48,094 nt of DNA from Stutzerimonas stutzeri (GCF_013522825.1 NZ_JAAMQZ010000034.1:1-48094), one strand, 5' to 3'. Shown: positions 1 to 8,571, counted from the stretch's first letter. The notes: generated by a model not told the origin, from the sequence alone. Numbers and translations: made by a program.

Positions 1-1
1 A

Positions 2-37
2 GTGCAGCGTTATCTACGTCACAAGCTCGAAGCTTAA
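2..37 (+). CDS. Possible C-terminal end of an upstream gene
   Basis: One reading frame enters from the left edge, reads VQRYLRHKLEA and stops with TAA at 35-37. The short basic/leucine-rich tail looks coding, but it is far too short to identify and could be chance. No start or ribosome binding site lies inside the window. Its direction is convergent with the minus-strand gene ending at 301. Confidence 0.25.
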   Translation: MQRYLRHKLEA

Positions 38-117
38 GGGCGGGTACTACTTGCACTCTCTCCCCCGATGATCAGCCGGGGACTATCACCTCCTGAAAGG
101 CTGCAGTCGAGATACAA

Positions 118-287
118 GGTCGGGTCACGCTTCACCGACCCGACGAGCGGACGTTCAGGCGCGTTAAAGGCCGGTGTCTGTTGCCGGATCGTGTCTTTGG
201 ATCGTCGGATTACGCCTTCGGCTAATTCGACCTACGACCGTGCAATCCGCTGTTCGCTTCGCGTTCGCGGGCGTGGCCCGCTCCTAC
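118..287. repeat. Cluster of three REP-like palindromes
   Basis: Three different short palindromes fill the otherwise gene-free stretch 38-300. At 118-145 is a GGTCGGGTCACGCTTCACCG-type hairpin with arms GTCGGGT/ACCCGAC. At 203-236 is a GTCGGATTACGCCTTCGGCT-type hairpin. At 264-287 is a half copy of the GCGGGC/GCCCGC type ending in CTCCTAC. All three families recur elsewhere in the window, as listed separately. They lie just past the stop of the gene at 301-1821 and may act in transcript ends or be REP/BIME elements. I see no gene here. Confidence 0.6.
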
Positions 288-300
288 AAGGGCGTCAGCC

Positions 301-1821
301 TTAATCCAGCCGGCGGGTGCGCAGCTCGTGCATGCGCGCCAGCTGCCGTTCGAGCAGTGACGGATAGGGTTCGAGGAGGCGCTCGACGCAGCAGGCGCCC
401 TCCGGGCTGGCGATGGGGCGGACGCGGGCGCGTTGGCGGATCAGCGCATCGTCGCCGATTTCCCGTTCGATCAGCAGCAGGTTGCGGCTGTGCAGGGACA
501 TGGCCAGCGCGGCCTGCGCGGGCTCGCTGAGCAGCAGATCGCCCTGACCGAGATCGTACAGATCCTCGCCCTGGGTCAAGCCCAGTTGCAGGTGCAGGGT
601 GATGCCGCTGTCGGCTACCTCGATCTGCAGGGCATGGCCGAGGGCGCGCATCAGCTCGCCGCAGCAGATGGCGTGGGTCAGGTAGTTCTGTTCGTCGTCC
701 TGGCTGTGAAACAGCATCAGGCTGCTGCCATCGTTGAGCGTATGCAGTTCGGCCTGATAGAGCGTTGCAGCCTGCTGCAGGCAGTCGCGGTAGCGCTGCA
801 GAAGTTCGGTCAGGCGGGTGCGCGACAGGCGGCGCAGCTGCTCCTGGGCGCCGAGTTGTATCGCCAGTACGGCGCTTTTCCCGGCCATGACAGGTTGTGG
901 CGCGGGCGCGGGGCGTGGTGGCGGCTCATCGAAAGGCGGATCGTCATCGAACGGGTCGAAGTCGTCCGCGTCGTTGGCCAGCAGAGGAGCGCGATCCTCC
1001 ACGGGCTCCAGTGCGTCATCGTCGTCCAGCCCGATATGCGTGCTGTCGCGGCTCGGAGCCGGCATCTTGAAATCCGCCGTGTAGACATCATGCAGGCTGT
1101 CGTCGAGTTCGATTTCCGGCTCGGGTGCTTCAGGTACCAGGCGTGCCTGCAGTTGCCGCGCCAGATCGCCGATCTCATCCTGCCGCCAGGCGCCAGGTGC
1201 CGGATCATCCGGATCACGCAGCCACAGGCGCAGCTGCATCAGCGGCGTTGACAGCTGCCGGCCCAGGCGCATGCTCAGCACCAGTGTGAGCACCAGCAGG
1301 ATCAGGCTGAGCAGCCCCATGCTTTGCAGGCTGATGGTCATCGGCTGGCGGAATTGCCGGAGGTCCAGGCTGATGCGCAGATGGCCGGCAATCACTTCCT
1401 GGAAGCTGATGGGTGTGGAGTAGAGGCCTTCTTCGTCGCCGAGCAGGTTGCGCTGGGGGCGCGAGCCGGATTCGGCCAGCACCCGGTTGTCCACGCTGTA
1501 GATGGCGGCATGGGCTACCAGTGGATTCCTCACCAGGTTGCTCAGCAGCACATTGAGACTGAGGATGTCATTGGCCACCAGCAAGTCGGTGGCCGAGGTG
1601 GCGGTCTGCACGACCAGGCTCTGGCCGAGGGCGTCGGCCTGCTGTTCCATGGCGTGCTTGAACTGCATGCCCATGACCCAGGCGTGGATCAGCAATGCCA
1701 GCATGACCAGCAGCAGGGTATGGCTGACCACCCGCAGCACCAGCGGGATTCGACGCTGGCGCAGTGCGTGGTAGATCAGCAGGAAGAAGTTGTCAGGCTT
1801 GACGGATGCGGGCCGGTTCAC
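301..1821 (-). CDS. AhpA/YtjB-like membrane protein with a cyclase-like C-terminal domain
   Basis: This is a 506-residue inner-membrane protein. A first membrane segment lies at about residues 26-47, followed by a periplasmic sensor-like region to about 165 and a second membrane segment at about 168-188. A long acidic, proline-rich linker then leads to a C-terminal domain of about 190 residues. The N-terminal half matches the YtjB (Smp)/AhpA family. In E. coli ytjB also lies divergently next to serB, and the P. aeruginosa counterpart is PA4961. The C-terminal domain (from about AVLAIQL through NDGSSLMLF) resembles class III nucleotidyl cyclase folds but lacks the paired metal-binding aspartates I would expect, so catalysis is doubtful. 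The start is GTG. The function is not known to me. Confidence 0.8.
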   Translation of the reverse strand: MNRPASVKPDNFFLLIYHALRQRRIPLVLRVVSHTLLLVMLALLIHAWVMGMQFKHAMEQQADALGQSLVVQTATSATDLLVANDILSLNVLLSNLVRNPLVAHAAIYSVDNRVLAESGSRPQRNLLGDEEGLYSTPISFQEVIAGHLRISLDLRQFRQPMTISLQSMGLLSLILLVLTLVLSMRLGRQLSTPLMQLRLWLRDPDDPAPGAWRQDEIGDLARQLQARLVPEAPEPEIELDDSLHDVYTADFKMPAPSRDSTHIGLDDDDALEPVEDRAPLLANDADDFDPFDDDPPFDEPPPRPAPAPQPVMAGKSAVLAIQLGAQEQLRRLSRTRLTELLQRYRDCLQQAATLYQAELHTLNDGSSLMLFHSQDDEQNYLTHAICCGELMRALGHALQIEVADSGITLHLQLGLTQGEDLYDLGQGDLLLSEPAQAALAMSLHSRNLLLIEREIGDDALIRQRARVRPIASPEGACCVERLLEPYPSLLERQLARMHELRTRRLD

Positions 1822-1935
1822 AGAGCGCGGCTCTACTCATGAGGAAAGTGTCGCGCAGTATACGGAAAGCACACCGGGGGCTGAAGATCTCTGCTGCAAA
1901 GCTGACGAATTGCAACGCTCAAGTACTTCGATATA

Positions 1936-2023
1936 AGCGCTGGAGGCTGGAAAGCTGGACGAAAAGCACGGGTTTGTGTGCTACGCGGATTGCTTTTCGT
2001 TCAGCCCTCAGCTTTCCAGCGCT
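1936..2023. repeat. Inverted pair of the AGCGCTGGAGGC repeat
   Basis: The left arm begins AGCGCTGGAGGCTGGAAAGC at 1936, and the right arm is its approximate reverse complement ending at 2023. Together they can form a hairpin of about 30 bp. The unit recurs at 8706-8786, 17050-17107, 42090-42122 and 43842-43882, so this is a dispersed repeat. It sits in the 302-base divergent intergenic region between the AhpA-like gene and serB. Confidence 0.65.
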
Positions 2024-2087
2024 CTTTTCGGCTTTTAAGCGCCTGGCGCTGATATCCGTGCAGCCGCCAGCGGCGCGTCGGCTGTTG

Positions 2088-2093
2088 TAGAAT
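2088..2093 (+). promoter_or_regulatory. Candidate serB -10 box
   Basis: TAGAAT sits 31 bases before the serB TTG start and is followed by a GC-rich stretch. No convincing -35 hexamer is visible at 16-18 bp spacing, so this is a weak prediction based on the -10 word and position only. Confidence 0.3.
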
Positions 2094-2123
2094 GCCTGCC
2101 TTCTTTGCCATGGGAGCTGCGCC

Positions 2124-3338
2124 TTGCGCGAAATCGTCCTGATCAACATCACCGGGGAAGATCGTCCCGGCCTGACGGCTGCCATTACCGGAGTGCTCGC
2201 CCAGGGTGGTGTCAGCATTCTCGATATCGGCCAGGCGGTGATCCACGACACCCTGTCGTTCGGCATTCTGGTGGAAATCCCGGATAACGAGCGAGCGTCT
2301 TCCGTCCTCAAGGACGTGCTGTTCATGGGGTACAAGCATGACCAGCAGGTGCGTTTCACGCCGGTCGCCGAAGCCGATTATCAGCAGTGGGTGGCCGGCC
2401 AGGGCAAACCGCGCCACATCGTTACGCTGCTGACACGCAAGGTCACTGCCGAGCAGTTGCAGCGGGTCAGTTCGATCACCGCCAAATACGGCCTGAATAT
2501 CGACCATATCGACCGGCTCTCCGGGCGCATGCCGCTGGACATGCCGGAAGAGCTGGGCAAGGGCTGCATCGAGTTTTCGGTACGTGGCGAGCCTGCCGAT
2601 ACGGCGGCGCTGCGCGAGGAGTTTCTCAGCGTCGCGCAGGAGCTGAACGTCGATATCGCCTTCCAGCGCGACTCGGTATTCCGTCGCAATCGCCGCCTGG
2701 CGGTGTTCGACATGGATTCGACGCTGATCGAGGCTGAAGTCATCGACGAACTGGCCAAGGCGGCAGGCGTGGGTGAACAGGTTTCGGAAATCACCGAGCG
2801 GGCGATGCGCGGCGAGCTGGATTTTCGGGCCAGCTTCAAGGAGCGCCTGGCGCTGCTCGAAGGCCTGGAGGAAGGCGTGCTGGCCGAGGTCGGCGCCAGC
2901 CTGCGGCTGACCGAAGGCGCCGAGCTGTTGTTCGCCGAGCTCAAACGGCTGGGTTACAAGACGGCGATCCTGTCGGGCGGCTTCAGTTATTTCGCGCGGC
3001 AACTGCAGCAGAAGCTTGGCATTGATTACGTCTATGCCAATGAGCTGGAAATCGTCGATGGCAAGCTGACCGGCGTGGCGCTGGAGCCCATCGTCGACGC
3101 CCAGCGCAAGGCCGACCTGTTGCGTGAGCTGGCACAGAAGGAAGGCTTGCGTCTGGAGCAGACCATCGCCGTCGGCGACGGCGCCAACGACCTGCCCATG
3201 CTCGGGCTGGCCGGGCTGGGCGTCGCCTTCCGCGCCAAGCCGCTGGTCAAACAGTCGGCCAAACAGGCCATCTCCACCCTGGGCCTGGACGGGATTCTCT
3301 ACCTGCTGGGGTTCAGAGACAGGGAAGGGGTGGAATAA
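2124..3338 (+). CDS. serB: Phosphoserine phosphatase SerB
   Basis: This enzyme catalyses the last step of serine synthesis, hydrolysing O-phospho-L-serine to serine and phosphate in the cytoplasm. The 404-residue protein has two N-terminal ACT-type domains (about 3-75 and 95-170), then a HAD-superfamily phosphatase. Visible motifs are the nucleophile motif DMDSTL at 196-201, SGGF at 284-287 and the Mg-binding GDGAND at 351-356. The start is TTG at 2124, supported by GGGAG about 8 bases upstream and by homologues beginning MREIVLINITG. The tandem ACT domains are typical of pseudomonad and mycobacterial SerB rather than the shorter E. coli form. It is divergent from the AhpA-like gene and convergent with the alcohol dehydrogenase. 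Confidence 0.96.
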   Translation: MREIVLINITGEDRPGLTAAITGVLAQGGVSILDIGQAVIHDTLSFGILVEIPDNERASSVLKDVLFMGYKHDQQVRFTPVAEADYQQWVAGQGKPRHIVTLLTRKVTAEQLQRVSSITAKYGLNIDHIDRLSGRMPLDMPEELGKGCIEFSVRGEPADTAALREEFLSVAQELNVDIAFQRDSVFRRNRRLAVFDMDSTLIEAEVIDELAKAAGVGEQVSEITERAMRGELDFRASFKERLALLEGLEEGVLAEVGASLRLTEGAELLFAELKRLGYKTAILSGGFSYFARQLQQKLGIDYVYANELEIVDGKLTGVALEPIVDAQRKADLLRELAQKEGLRLEQTIAVGDGANDLPMLGLAGLGVAFRAKPLVKQSAKQAISTLGLDGILYLLGFRDREGVE

Positions 3339-3342
3339 AAGC

Positions 3343-3398
3343 GTAGGAGCGGGCCATGCCCGCGAAAGAGCTTATTCGCGAGCATGGCTCGCTCCTAC
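3343..3398. repeat. REP palindrome between convergent serB and alcohol dehydrogenase genes
   Basis: GTAGGAGCGGGCCATGCCCG at the left is mirrored by CGAGCATGGCTCGCTCCTAC at the right, ending at 3398. Each arm also contains its own small palindrome. This is a classic pseudomonad REP pair (BIME-like). Its place between two convergent 3' ends fits a transcription-end or mRNA-stabilising role, which is inferred. Confidence 0.75.
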
Positions 3399-3414
3399 AG
3401 GCTTGCAACTGCCG

Positions 3415-4488
3415 TTACGGCTTTATCGCGATCTTCAGCACGCCGTCGCGCTGGTTGGCGAAGAGGTCGTAGGCATCGGTGATGGCGTCCAGTTTGTATT
3501 CGTGGGTGACCAACGGGGCGAGATCGACGCGACCGGAGGCGACCACGTTGAGCAGACGACGCATGCGCTCCTTGCCGCCGGGGCAGAGCGAGGTGATGAT
3601 CTTGTGGTCGCCCAGGCCCGCATGAAGGGCGCCGAGCGGGAGGCTCAGGTCCTGTGAATAGACGCCCAGGCTGGACAGGGTGCCGCCGGGCTTGAGTACC
3701 CGCAGGGATTGCTCGAAGGTGAGCTGGGTGCCGAGGGCCTCGATGGCGGCGTCCACGCCGCGTCCGCCGGTGATCCTGAGGATTTCCTCGACCACGTCGA
3801 CGTTCCTGAAGTTCAGCGTGATGTCGGCGCCCATCCGTTTGGCGATTTCCAGGCGCGAGTCGACGCCATCCACGACAATGATGCAGCTGGCGCCGCGCAG
3901 TTTGGCGCCGGCGGTGGCGCACAGGCCGATGGGTCCCTGGGCGAAAATGGCCACGATGTCGCCGATCCTGATATCAGCCTTTTCCGCGCCGCCGAAGCCG
4001 GTGGACATGATGTCCGGGCACATCAGCACCTGCTCGTCGGTGAGCGCATCCGGCACCGGGGCCAGGTTGGCCTGGGCATCGGGTACCAGCACGTACTCGG
4101 CCTGGGTGCCGTCGATGGTGTTGCCGAAGCGCCAGCCACCCATGGGTTTGTAGCCGTGGCAGCTGCAGCCGCCCGCTTGAGAGGAGACGCCGTCCTGACT
4201 GGCGTAGGAGGAGAAATCCGGGCAGATGGCGCCGGCAATCACGCGCTGGCCTTCCTCATAGCCCTGCACGTTGCTGCCCAGCTTCTCGATGATGCCCACC
4301 GGTTCATGGCCGATGGTCAGGCCCTTGGCGACCGGATACTCGCCCTTGAGGATATGCACATCGGTGCCACAGATGGTCGTGGTGGTGATGCGCACCAGGG
4401 CATCGTTGGGACCCGGCTCGGGAATGGGTTTGTCGGCAAGCTCGATGCGGCCCGCCTCGACGAATATGGCGGCTTTCATCATGGTCAT
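3415..4488 (-). CDS. Zinc-dependent alcohol dehydrogenase (secondary-alcohol type)
   Basis: This 357-residue medium-chain dehydrogenase should oxidise an alcohol (or reduce a ketone/aldehyde) with NAD(P). Catalytic zinc ligands are visible as C40 (ICGTDVH), H61-E62 (GHEPVG) and D159 (CPDIMSTG). An aspartate rather than a cysteine as third ligand is typical of the Clostridium beijerinckii-like secondary ADH group. The structural-zinc lobe has only C89, C108 and C110 with irregular spacing, so a second zinc is unlikely. A GPIGLCA nucleotide-binding loop follows. AGGAG lies 8 bases before the ATG. In P. aeruginosa serB and fimX are adjacent, so this gene is probably an insertion. Its true substrate cannot be read from sequence. 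Confidence 0.88.
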   Translation of the reverse strand: MTMMKAAIFVEAGRIELADKPIPEPGPNDALVRITTTTICGTDVHILKGEYPVAKGLTIGHEPVGIIEKLGSNVQGYEEGQRVIAGAICPDFSSYASQDGVSSQAGGCSCHGYKPMGGWRFGNTIDGTQAEYVLVPDAQANLAPVPDALTDEQVLMCPDIMSTGFGGAEKADIRIGDIVAIFAQGPIGLCATAGAKLRGASCIIVVDGVDSRLEIAKRMGADITLNFRNVDVVEEILRITGGRGVDAAIEALGTQLTFEQSLRVLKPGGTLSSLGVYSQDLSLPLGALHAGLGDHKIITSLCPGGKERMRRLLNVVASGRVDLAPLVTHEYKLDAITDAYDLFANQRDGVLKIAIKP

Positions 4489-4584
4489 GTCGGTTCTCCT
4501 GGCTGGTGAAGTTCACCCACTCTAGTGCAACAGGGTGAAGCCCGGATGACCGGGGTCAAGGCTTGGGGTTGCGCTGCTGGCCGG

Positions 4585-6651
4585 TCATTCCTCGTCCGAG
4601 GAAAAATCGTAATCCATCGACTGGCTGGGACCCTGCAGGTATTGACCCTGGATATAACCGACGCCAGCCTGCCAGAGCGTGGCCAGTACGGTCGCGCTGT
4701 CGACGAAGGGCACGATGGTTTGTCGGGCCTGCTCATGCAGGCTGGCCAGCAGTTGCTTGAGCGTTTCCTGGTTTTCCTGACGGCTCAGGTCCTGGGTGTA
4801 GGAACCATCGATCTTGATGAAGTCGGCATTCAGATGCTTGAGCGTATTGAGAGGGTTGAGTGTGCAGCCGAACTGATTGAGTGCGCTGTGGCAGCCCAGC
4901 CCGATCAGTCCCTGGGTCAATACCTTGGCCTGTTTCAGGTAGGCGACAGCGTCGCTTTCGGCGATCTGGAAGACCAGTGAATCCGGAGGAAGGCGCGATG
5001 CCTTGAGTGCCGCACCCAGCCACGGCAGCAATGAAGGGTCCTGCAGGCTGTCACTCGACAGGTTGAGGAATAGCCGCGTGCTGTGGCCCTTGTTGCGATG
5101 TTCGGCGAGCAGCTTGATGGAGTTGAGCAACACCCAGCGATCGATTCTGACGGCCAGTCCGGTTTCCTTCGCCGCGTCGAGGAAAATGCTGGGCGGTACT
5201 TCCTCGCCTTGCGGGTCGAGCAGGCGCAGCAGCACTTCATAATGTTCGTGGCTGTCCCCACGCAGGCTGATGATCGGCTGGAACAGCAGGCGGAAGCTGT
5301 TCTTGTCCAGGGCCTGTTGCAGCATGGCGAGGACATCGCCGCGGTTGGCGGCGGCTGCCAGTTCGACTGCCGGATCGTAGAGGCGCAGCGCATTGCCATT
5401 GCCCAGTTCTTCGGCACAGCGGTGAGCGCGGTCGATCACGCTGCGCGCCTTGGCGGTCTGTTCGTCGAGGGGGGCGACGCCGATGCTCAGGGTGGTTTGC
5501 ACGGTGCGACCGGCGATCTCGAACAGGGCCCCTTCGACCTTGTGCAGCAGTTCGGTGAGCTGGGGCTCGCACTGCTGCGGTGTCACGCCATTGAGCAACG
5601 CGGCGAATACGTCGTCGCCGAAGCGGGCGAGCTGGACCGTTTCGGCAAAGTGGCCGCGCAGCAGCCGGGCGAGTTCGGCCAGCAGGCGGTCAGCGTCGCC
5701 GAGGCCGATGTCGGTCTGCAGGCCGGCGAAGCGATCGACGCGAATGTAGGCCAGGCTGGCGCCCTGTCCGCTATTGACCGCCTCCTGGACGGCGCTGTCG
5801 AGCAGCTCCAGGAAGTGGTTGCGGTTGTGCAGGCCGGTCAGGGGGTCCTGTGTGCTGATTTCGCGCAGTTTCGCCAGTTCGGCGTTGTCGCTTTCCGCGC
5901 GGATGACCACCTGGATGCAGGGTTCGCCGTCATAACTGGCAGGGGAAAAACTCATGCGTGCCTTGAAATCGCTGCCGTCGGCCCGCACGCCCTTGCATAC
6001 CAGTTCGGAATTGTCCGGGATGCTCTGGTAGTTCTTCAGAAAACTCTTGAATTCGACCTGATCGCAGCTGGCGATCAGGTCGATCATCGGCATGCCTTCC
6101 AGCTCCTCGACATCTTCGTAGGCGAACAGCTCCAGATAGGCGCGGTTGGCGTAGATATGCATGCCGTCATGGACATAGGCGATGGCGTCCACCGAGCTTT
6201 CCAGCAACAGCTGGCAACGCTTTTCGGCTTCACGCAACGCCAGCTCGGCCGAGCGGCGGGCCCGGCGATCTTCGAGATTGGCCAGCTCCCGACTGGCTAC
6301 CAGGATCAGCCATTCATCCTCGTGTTGCGGTAGCGCGGCCTGGGCGCCGAGCATGAGTGCTTCGGTAATCGCCTCGATGTCGTTGCCATCGATCAGCTGG
6401 ATGACGGGGATGTCCTTGCCCTGCTTGCGAAGCGTGCCGGTGGCTTCGCTGGGTTCGAGGTTGGCGCTGGAGGGGGCGTTGATCAGCAGGTCCCAGGTCT
6501 GCTGGAGCGCTTCTGCCAGATCCTCGCCGGAGGTAAGTCGGTGTACCCGTGTTGCCTGGCCGGCATTGCGAAACAGACTGACCAGTCGCTCGGCTTCATT
6601 TTGCGAGTCTTCGAGGATCAGCAGGCGGACGGTTTTCTTTTGCGGGGACAT
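4585..6651 (-). CDS. fimX: FimX, degenerate GGDEF/EAL c-di-GMP effector for type IV pili
   Basis: FimX binds c-di-GMP and promotes type IV pilus assembly and twitching motility at the cell pole. Domains in order are a REC-like domain (about 8-125) without a convincing phosphoacceptor, PAS (about 140-255), GGDEF (about 270-425) and EAL (about 430-680). The GGDEF signature is GDDVF at 345-349 and the EAL signature is EVL at 472-474, so both are degenerate, as in P. aeruginosa FimX, which binds but hardly turns over c-di-GMP. I chose the ATG at 6651 (MSPQKKTVRLL) by homologue alignment. An in-frame ATG at 6675 would add 8 residues. Neither start has a strong Shine-Dalgarno sequence. The gene lies just behind the PilZ-motif gene and is likely co-transcribed with it. 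Confidence 0.93.
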   Translation of the reverse strand: MSPQKKTVRLLILEDSQNEAERLVSLFRNAGQATRVHRLTSGEDLAEALQQTWDLLINAPSSANLEPSEATGTLRKQGKDIPVIQLIDGNDIEAITEALMLGAQAALPQHEDEWLILVASRELANLEDRRARRSAELALREAEKRCQLLLESSVDAIAYVHDGMHIYANRAYLELFAYEDVEELEGMPMIDLIASCDQVEFKSFLKNYQSIPDNSELVCKGVRADGSDFKARMSFSPASYDGEPCIQVVIRAESDNAELAKLREISTQDPLTGLHNRNHFLELLDSAVQEAVNSGQGASLAYIRVDRFAGLQTDIGLGDADRLLAELARLLRGHFAETVQLARFGDDVFAALLNGVTPQQCEPQLTELLHKVEGALFEIAGRTVQTTLSIGVAPLDEQTAKARSVIDRAHRCAEELGNGNALRLYDPAVELAAAANRGDVLAMLQQALDKNSFRLLFQPIISLRGDSHEHYEVLLRLLDPQGEEVPPSIFLDAAKETGLAVRIDRWVLLNSIKLLAEHRNKGHSTRLFLNLSSDSLQDPSLLPWLGAALKASRLPPDSLVFQIAESDAVAYLKQAKVLTQGLIGLGCHSALNQFGCTLNPLNTLKHLNADFIKIDGSYTQDLSRQENQETLKQLLASLHEQARQTIVPFVDSATVLATLWQAGVGYIQGQYLQGPSQSMDYDFSSDEE

Positions 6652-6712
6652 GGCAGCTGCTTTGGAACGCACCATGGCGGGGCGTTGGGGCTAAAAAACA
6701 GTGAGCCGCAAT

Positions 6713-8518
6713 CTACAGCGACTTCCAGAGTGAGTCAAAATCTTCACCCCCCGATATCCCCTGGGCTCCCCGCATTGTGACAGGGGTCTCCTGGGGTATG
6801 GCTGCAAGACCGACCAGTTGATACTCGTACTGATTGTAGCTGCTGGAACCGCTCTGGCGACGACGCAGCAGGGCGCGGTGTTCTTCGCCGTTCTGGTTGA
6901 TCAGGACTTTCTGTCCTTCCTGGAATGGCAGACGCGGCACGATGAGTGTCGCTGCGCGGGAAATCACGCTGATTTCCGGCAGCAGCAGGGCGCGAAGGTA
7001 TTCGCTCCCCTGATCGGTCTTGCGCAGCAAACGCAGGCCGCAGGGATGCGCATGGGGGGCGATCAGCTCAACGCCCATCTGCGTGCCGCTGCCGCGTACC
7101 TGGCGCACCCAGCGCACGACGGCGACGCTCCAGCTCTCGTCGGCGCCATTGCGCAGGCCGAGCAATTCGCCGGCCTGCAGCTGCGCCGGTGTTTCCCCCG
7201 ACCATAACAGGCAGTAACCGCCGGGGCTGTGGTTGACCATCTGCACCTCATGGGTCGGGAAGGCGCTTTCGACCCTCGACTGCGAGGTATCTTCCGGTGT
7301 GGCGGTGGCGGGGCGGACGAATTCGATGCTGTCACTGGGCAGCAGGCCCGCCTCATTCACCGGCTGTGCATCGAAGGCCACCGCCCAGACGTCGGGGGCT
7401 GCGTTGTTCAGTTTGAAGGTCGCCGAGCGGGCGGCGTCGGGCCTTTGCAGCAGTTCGGTAAAGGGCCGCTGGCCGGCGAGATGGTAATGCAGGGCGCTCA
7501 TGCCGATGCACAGCTGCAGGCTGCCCCGCGCGGGTGAGCGCTGAAAGCTGCGTTCGGACGCATTGCCCCAGGCCGAGCCAAGGTGCTGCAGCAGATCGGG
7601 GCTCAGCCCTGCGGGAATTTCCAGTTCGACCCCGGCGGTGCCTGGTATGCCCTGCAGGTGAGCCTGTATCGCGTCCACCAGCGCCTGCGGATCGATGCCC
7701 AGTTGATGTGGCAACTCCTCGGCTTTGAGCATCGAGCGATAACGCGGCGGGCCGTCGAGACGGGGTGATAGCACCAGCAGACTGGACGAATGCTGCGCGG
7801 GTTGCAGGCGAACCAGGACGCTCCAGGGTTCGAGCGCCTGCGCCAGTTGGGCGATGCTCTGCTGGCGCAGCTGGTTGCAGCGGGCGCTGCCAAGCATCAG
7901 GGCGACGATATAGCTGCGCTCGGCGCTCAGCCCCGCGGAGCGATAGGCGAGGTCGTCGCGCACCAGGGTGCTTTGTACGCCGTGCTCGACGGCGATGATG
8001 TAGAGCTGGTGCAGTTCCAGCCAGAGGCCTTCGGGAGGCGGGCTGTAGAGTTGAGTGGAACGCGCCAGTATGGCGCAGAGGCTGTGGATCGCCCGCTGCA
8101 GCACGATGGTGAGCAGTTGCAGGCGTTCGCGCCCGGCCTGGGGCGCCAGCCTCACGGTAATCATCTTGTAGCCGACTGCCAGGTGATTCTGCAGTGCCTG
8201 GCACAGGCTGGCGACCTTGCGCGGTTGTTCGCCAAGGACGATTGGCTGGTTGAGCAGGTAGCGCTCCAGCTGGCGACAAACGAAATGGATTTCCGGTCGC
8301 ATCAGCTCCAGCAGTTGCAGGCGGTTCTGGGTCGAGGTGCGCAACTGGTTGAGTTCGCGCATGGCCTGGTACAGCAGCCGTGCGGTTTCACCGAGGTTGG
8401 CCTTGGGCAGGCCGGCCAGCCATGCCTTGAGATCGCGCACGCTGGGTTCGCAGAAGGACAACCCCTGGCAATCCGGCGTGGGTACGCGCAATAGCAGTGG
8501 CTGACTGGGATTTTCCAA
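6713..8518 (-). CDS. PilZ-motif protein upstream of fimX (PA4958-like)
   Basis: This 601-residue soluble protein has no signal peptide or membrane segment. The first 330 residues are mostly helical and of unknown function. The C-terminal part carries a PilZ-like signature, NHSPGG at 429-434, preceded by an arginine near QSRVES. This fits the c-di-GMP-binding [D/N]xSxxG pattern, although the upstream RxxxR element is weak. Position and length match PA4958 of P. aeruginosa, next to fimX (PA4959). The start is TTG, supported by GGAG about 8 bases upstream. It ends about 60 bases before the fimX start at 6651, and the two probably form an operon. I infer a role in c-di-GMP signalling at the pilus, and the exact function is unknown to me. 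Confidence 0.8.
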   Translation of the reverse strand: MENPSQPLLLRVPTPDCQGLSFCEPSVRDLKAWLAGLPKANLGETARLLYQAMRELNQLRTSTQNRLQLLELMRPEIHFVCRQLERYLLNQPIVLGEQPRKVASLCQALQNHLAVGYKMITVRLAPQAGRERLQLLTIVLQRAIHSLCAILARSTQLYSPPPEGLWLELHQLYIIAVEHGVQSTLVRDDLAYRSAGLSAERSYIVALMLGSARCNQLRQQSIAQLAQALEPWSVLVRLQPAQHSSSLLVLSPRLDGPPRYRSMLKAEELPHQLGIDPQALVDAIQAHLQGIPGTAGVELEIPAGLSPDLLQHLGSAWGNASERSFQRSPARGSLQLCIGMSALHYHLAGQRPFTELLQRPDAARSATFKLNNAAPDVWAVAFDAQPVNEAGLLPSDSIEFVRPATATPEDTSQSRVESAFPTHEVQMVNHSPGGYCLLWSGETPAQLQAGELLGLRNGADESWSVAVVRWVRQVRGSGTQMGVELIAPHAHPCGLRLLRKTDQGSEYLRALLLPEISVISRAATLIVPRLPFQEGQKVLINQNGEEHRALLRRRQSGSSSYNQYEYQLVGLAAIPQETPVTMRGAQGISGGEDFDSLWKSL

Positions 8519-8546
8519 GCGACGAACTCCGCAGATTGTCTTCAGC

Positions 8547-8571
8547 GCTCAGTCAGAAGTGCTGACTGAGC
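8547..8571 (-). promoter_or_regulatory. Perfect 10-bp leader hairpin of the PilZ-motif gene
   Basis: GCTCAGTCAG at 8547-8556, a 5-base loop and CTGACTGAGC at 8562-8571 form a perfect stem. It lies 28 bases before the TTG start and just ahead of the GGAG ribosome binding site. There is no U tract, so a simple terminator is unlikely. It could be a leader RNA structure or a protein operator. Confidence 0.5.

Noticed and set aside
5083..6333. 416-codon open frame opposite fimX
   Set aside because: Antisense shadow; low-complexity, glutamine/valine/alanine-rich composition and no domain.
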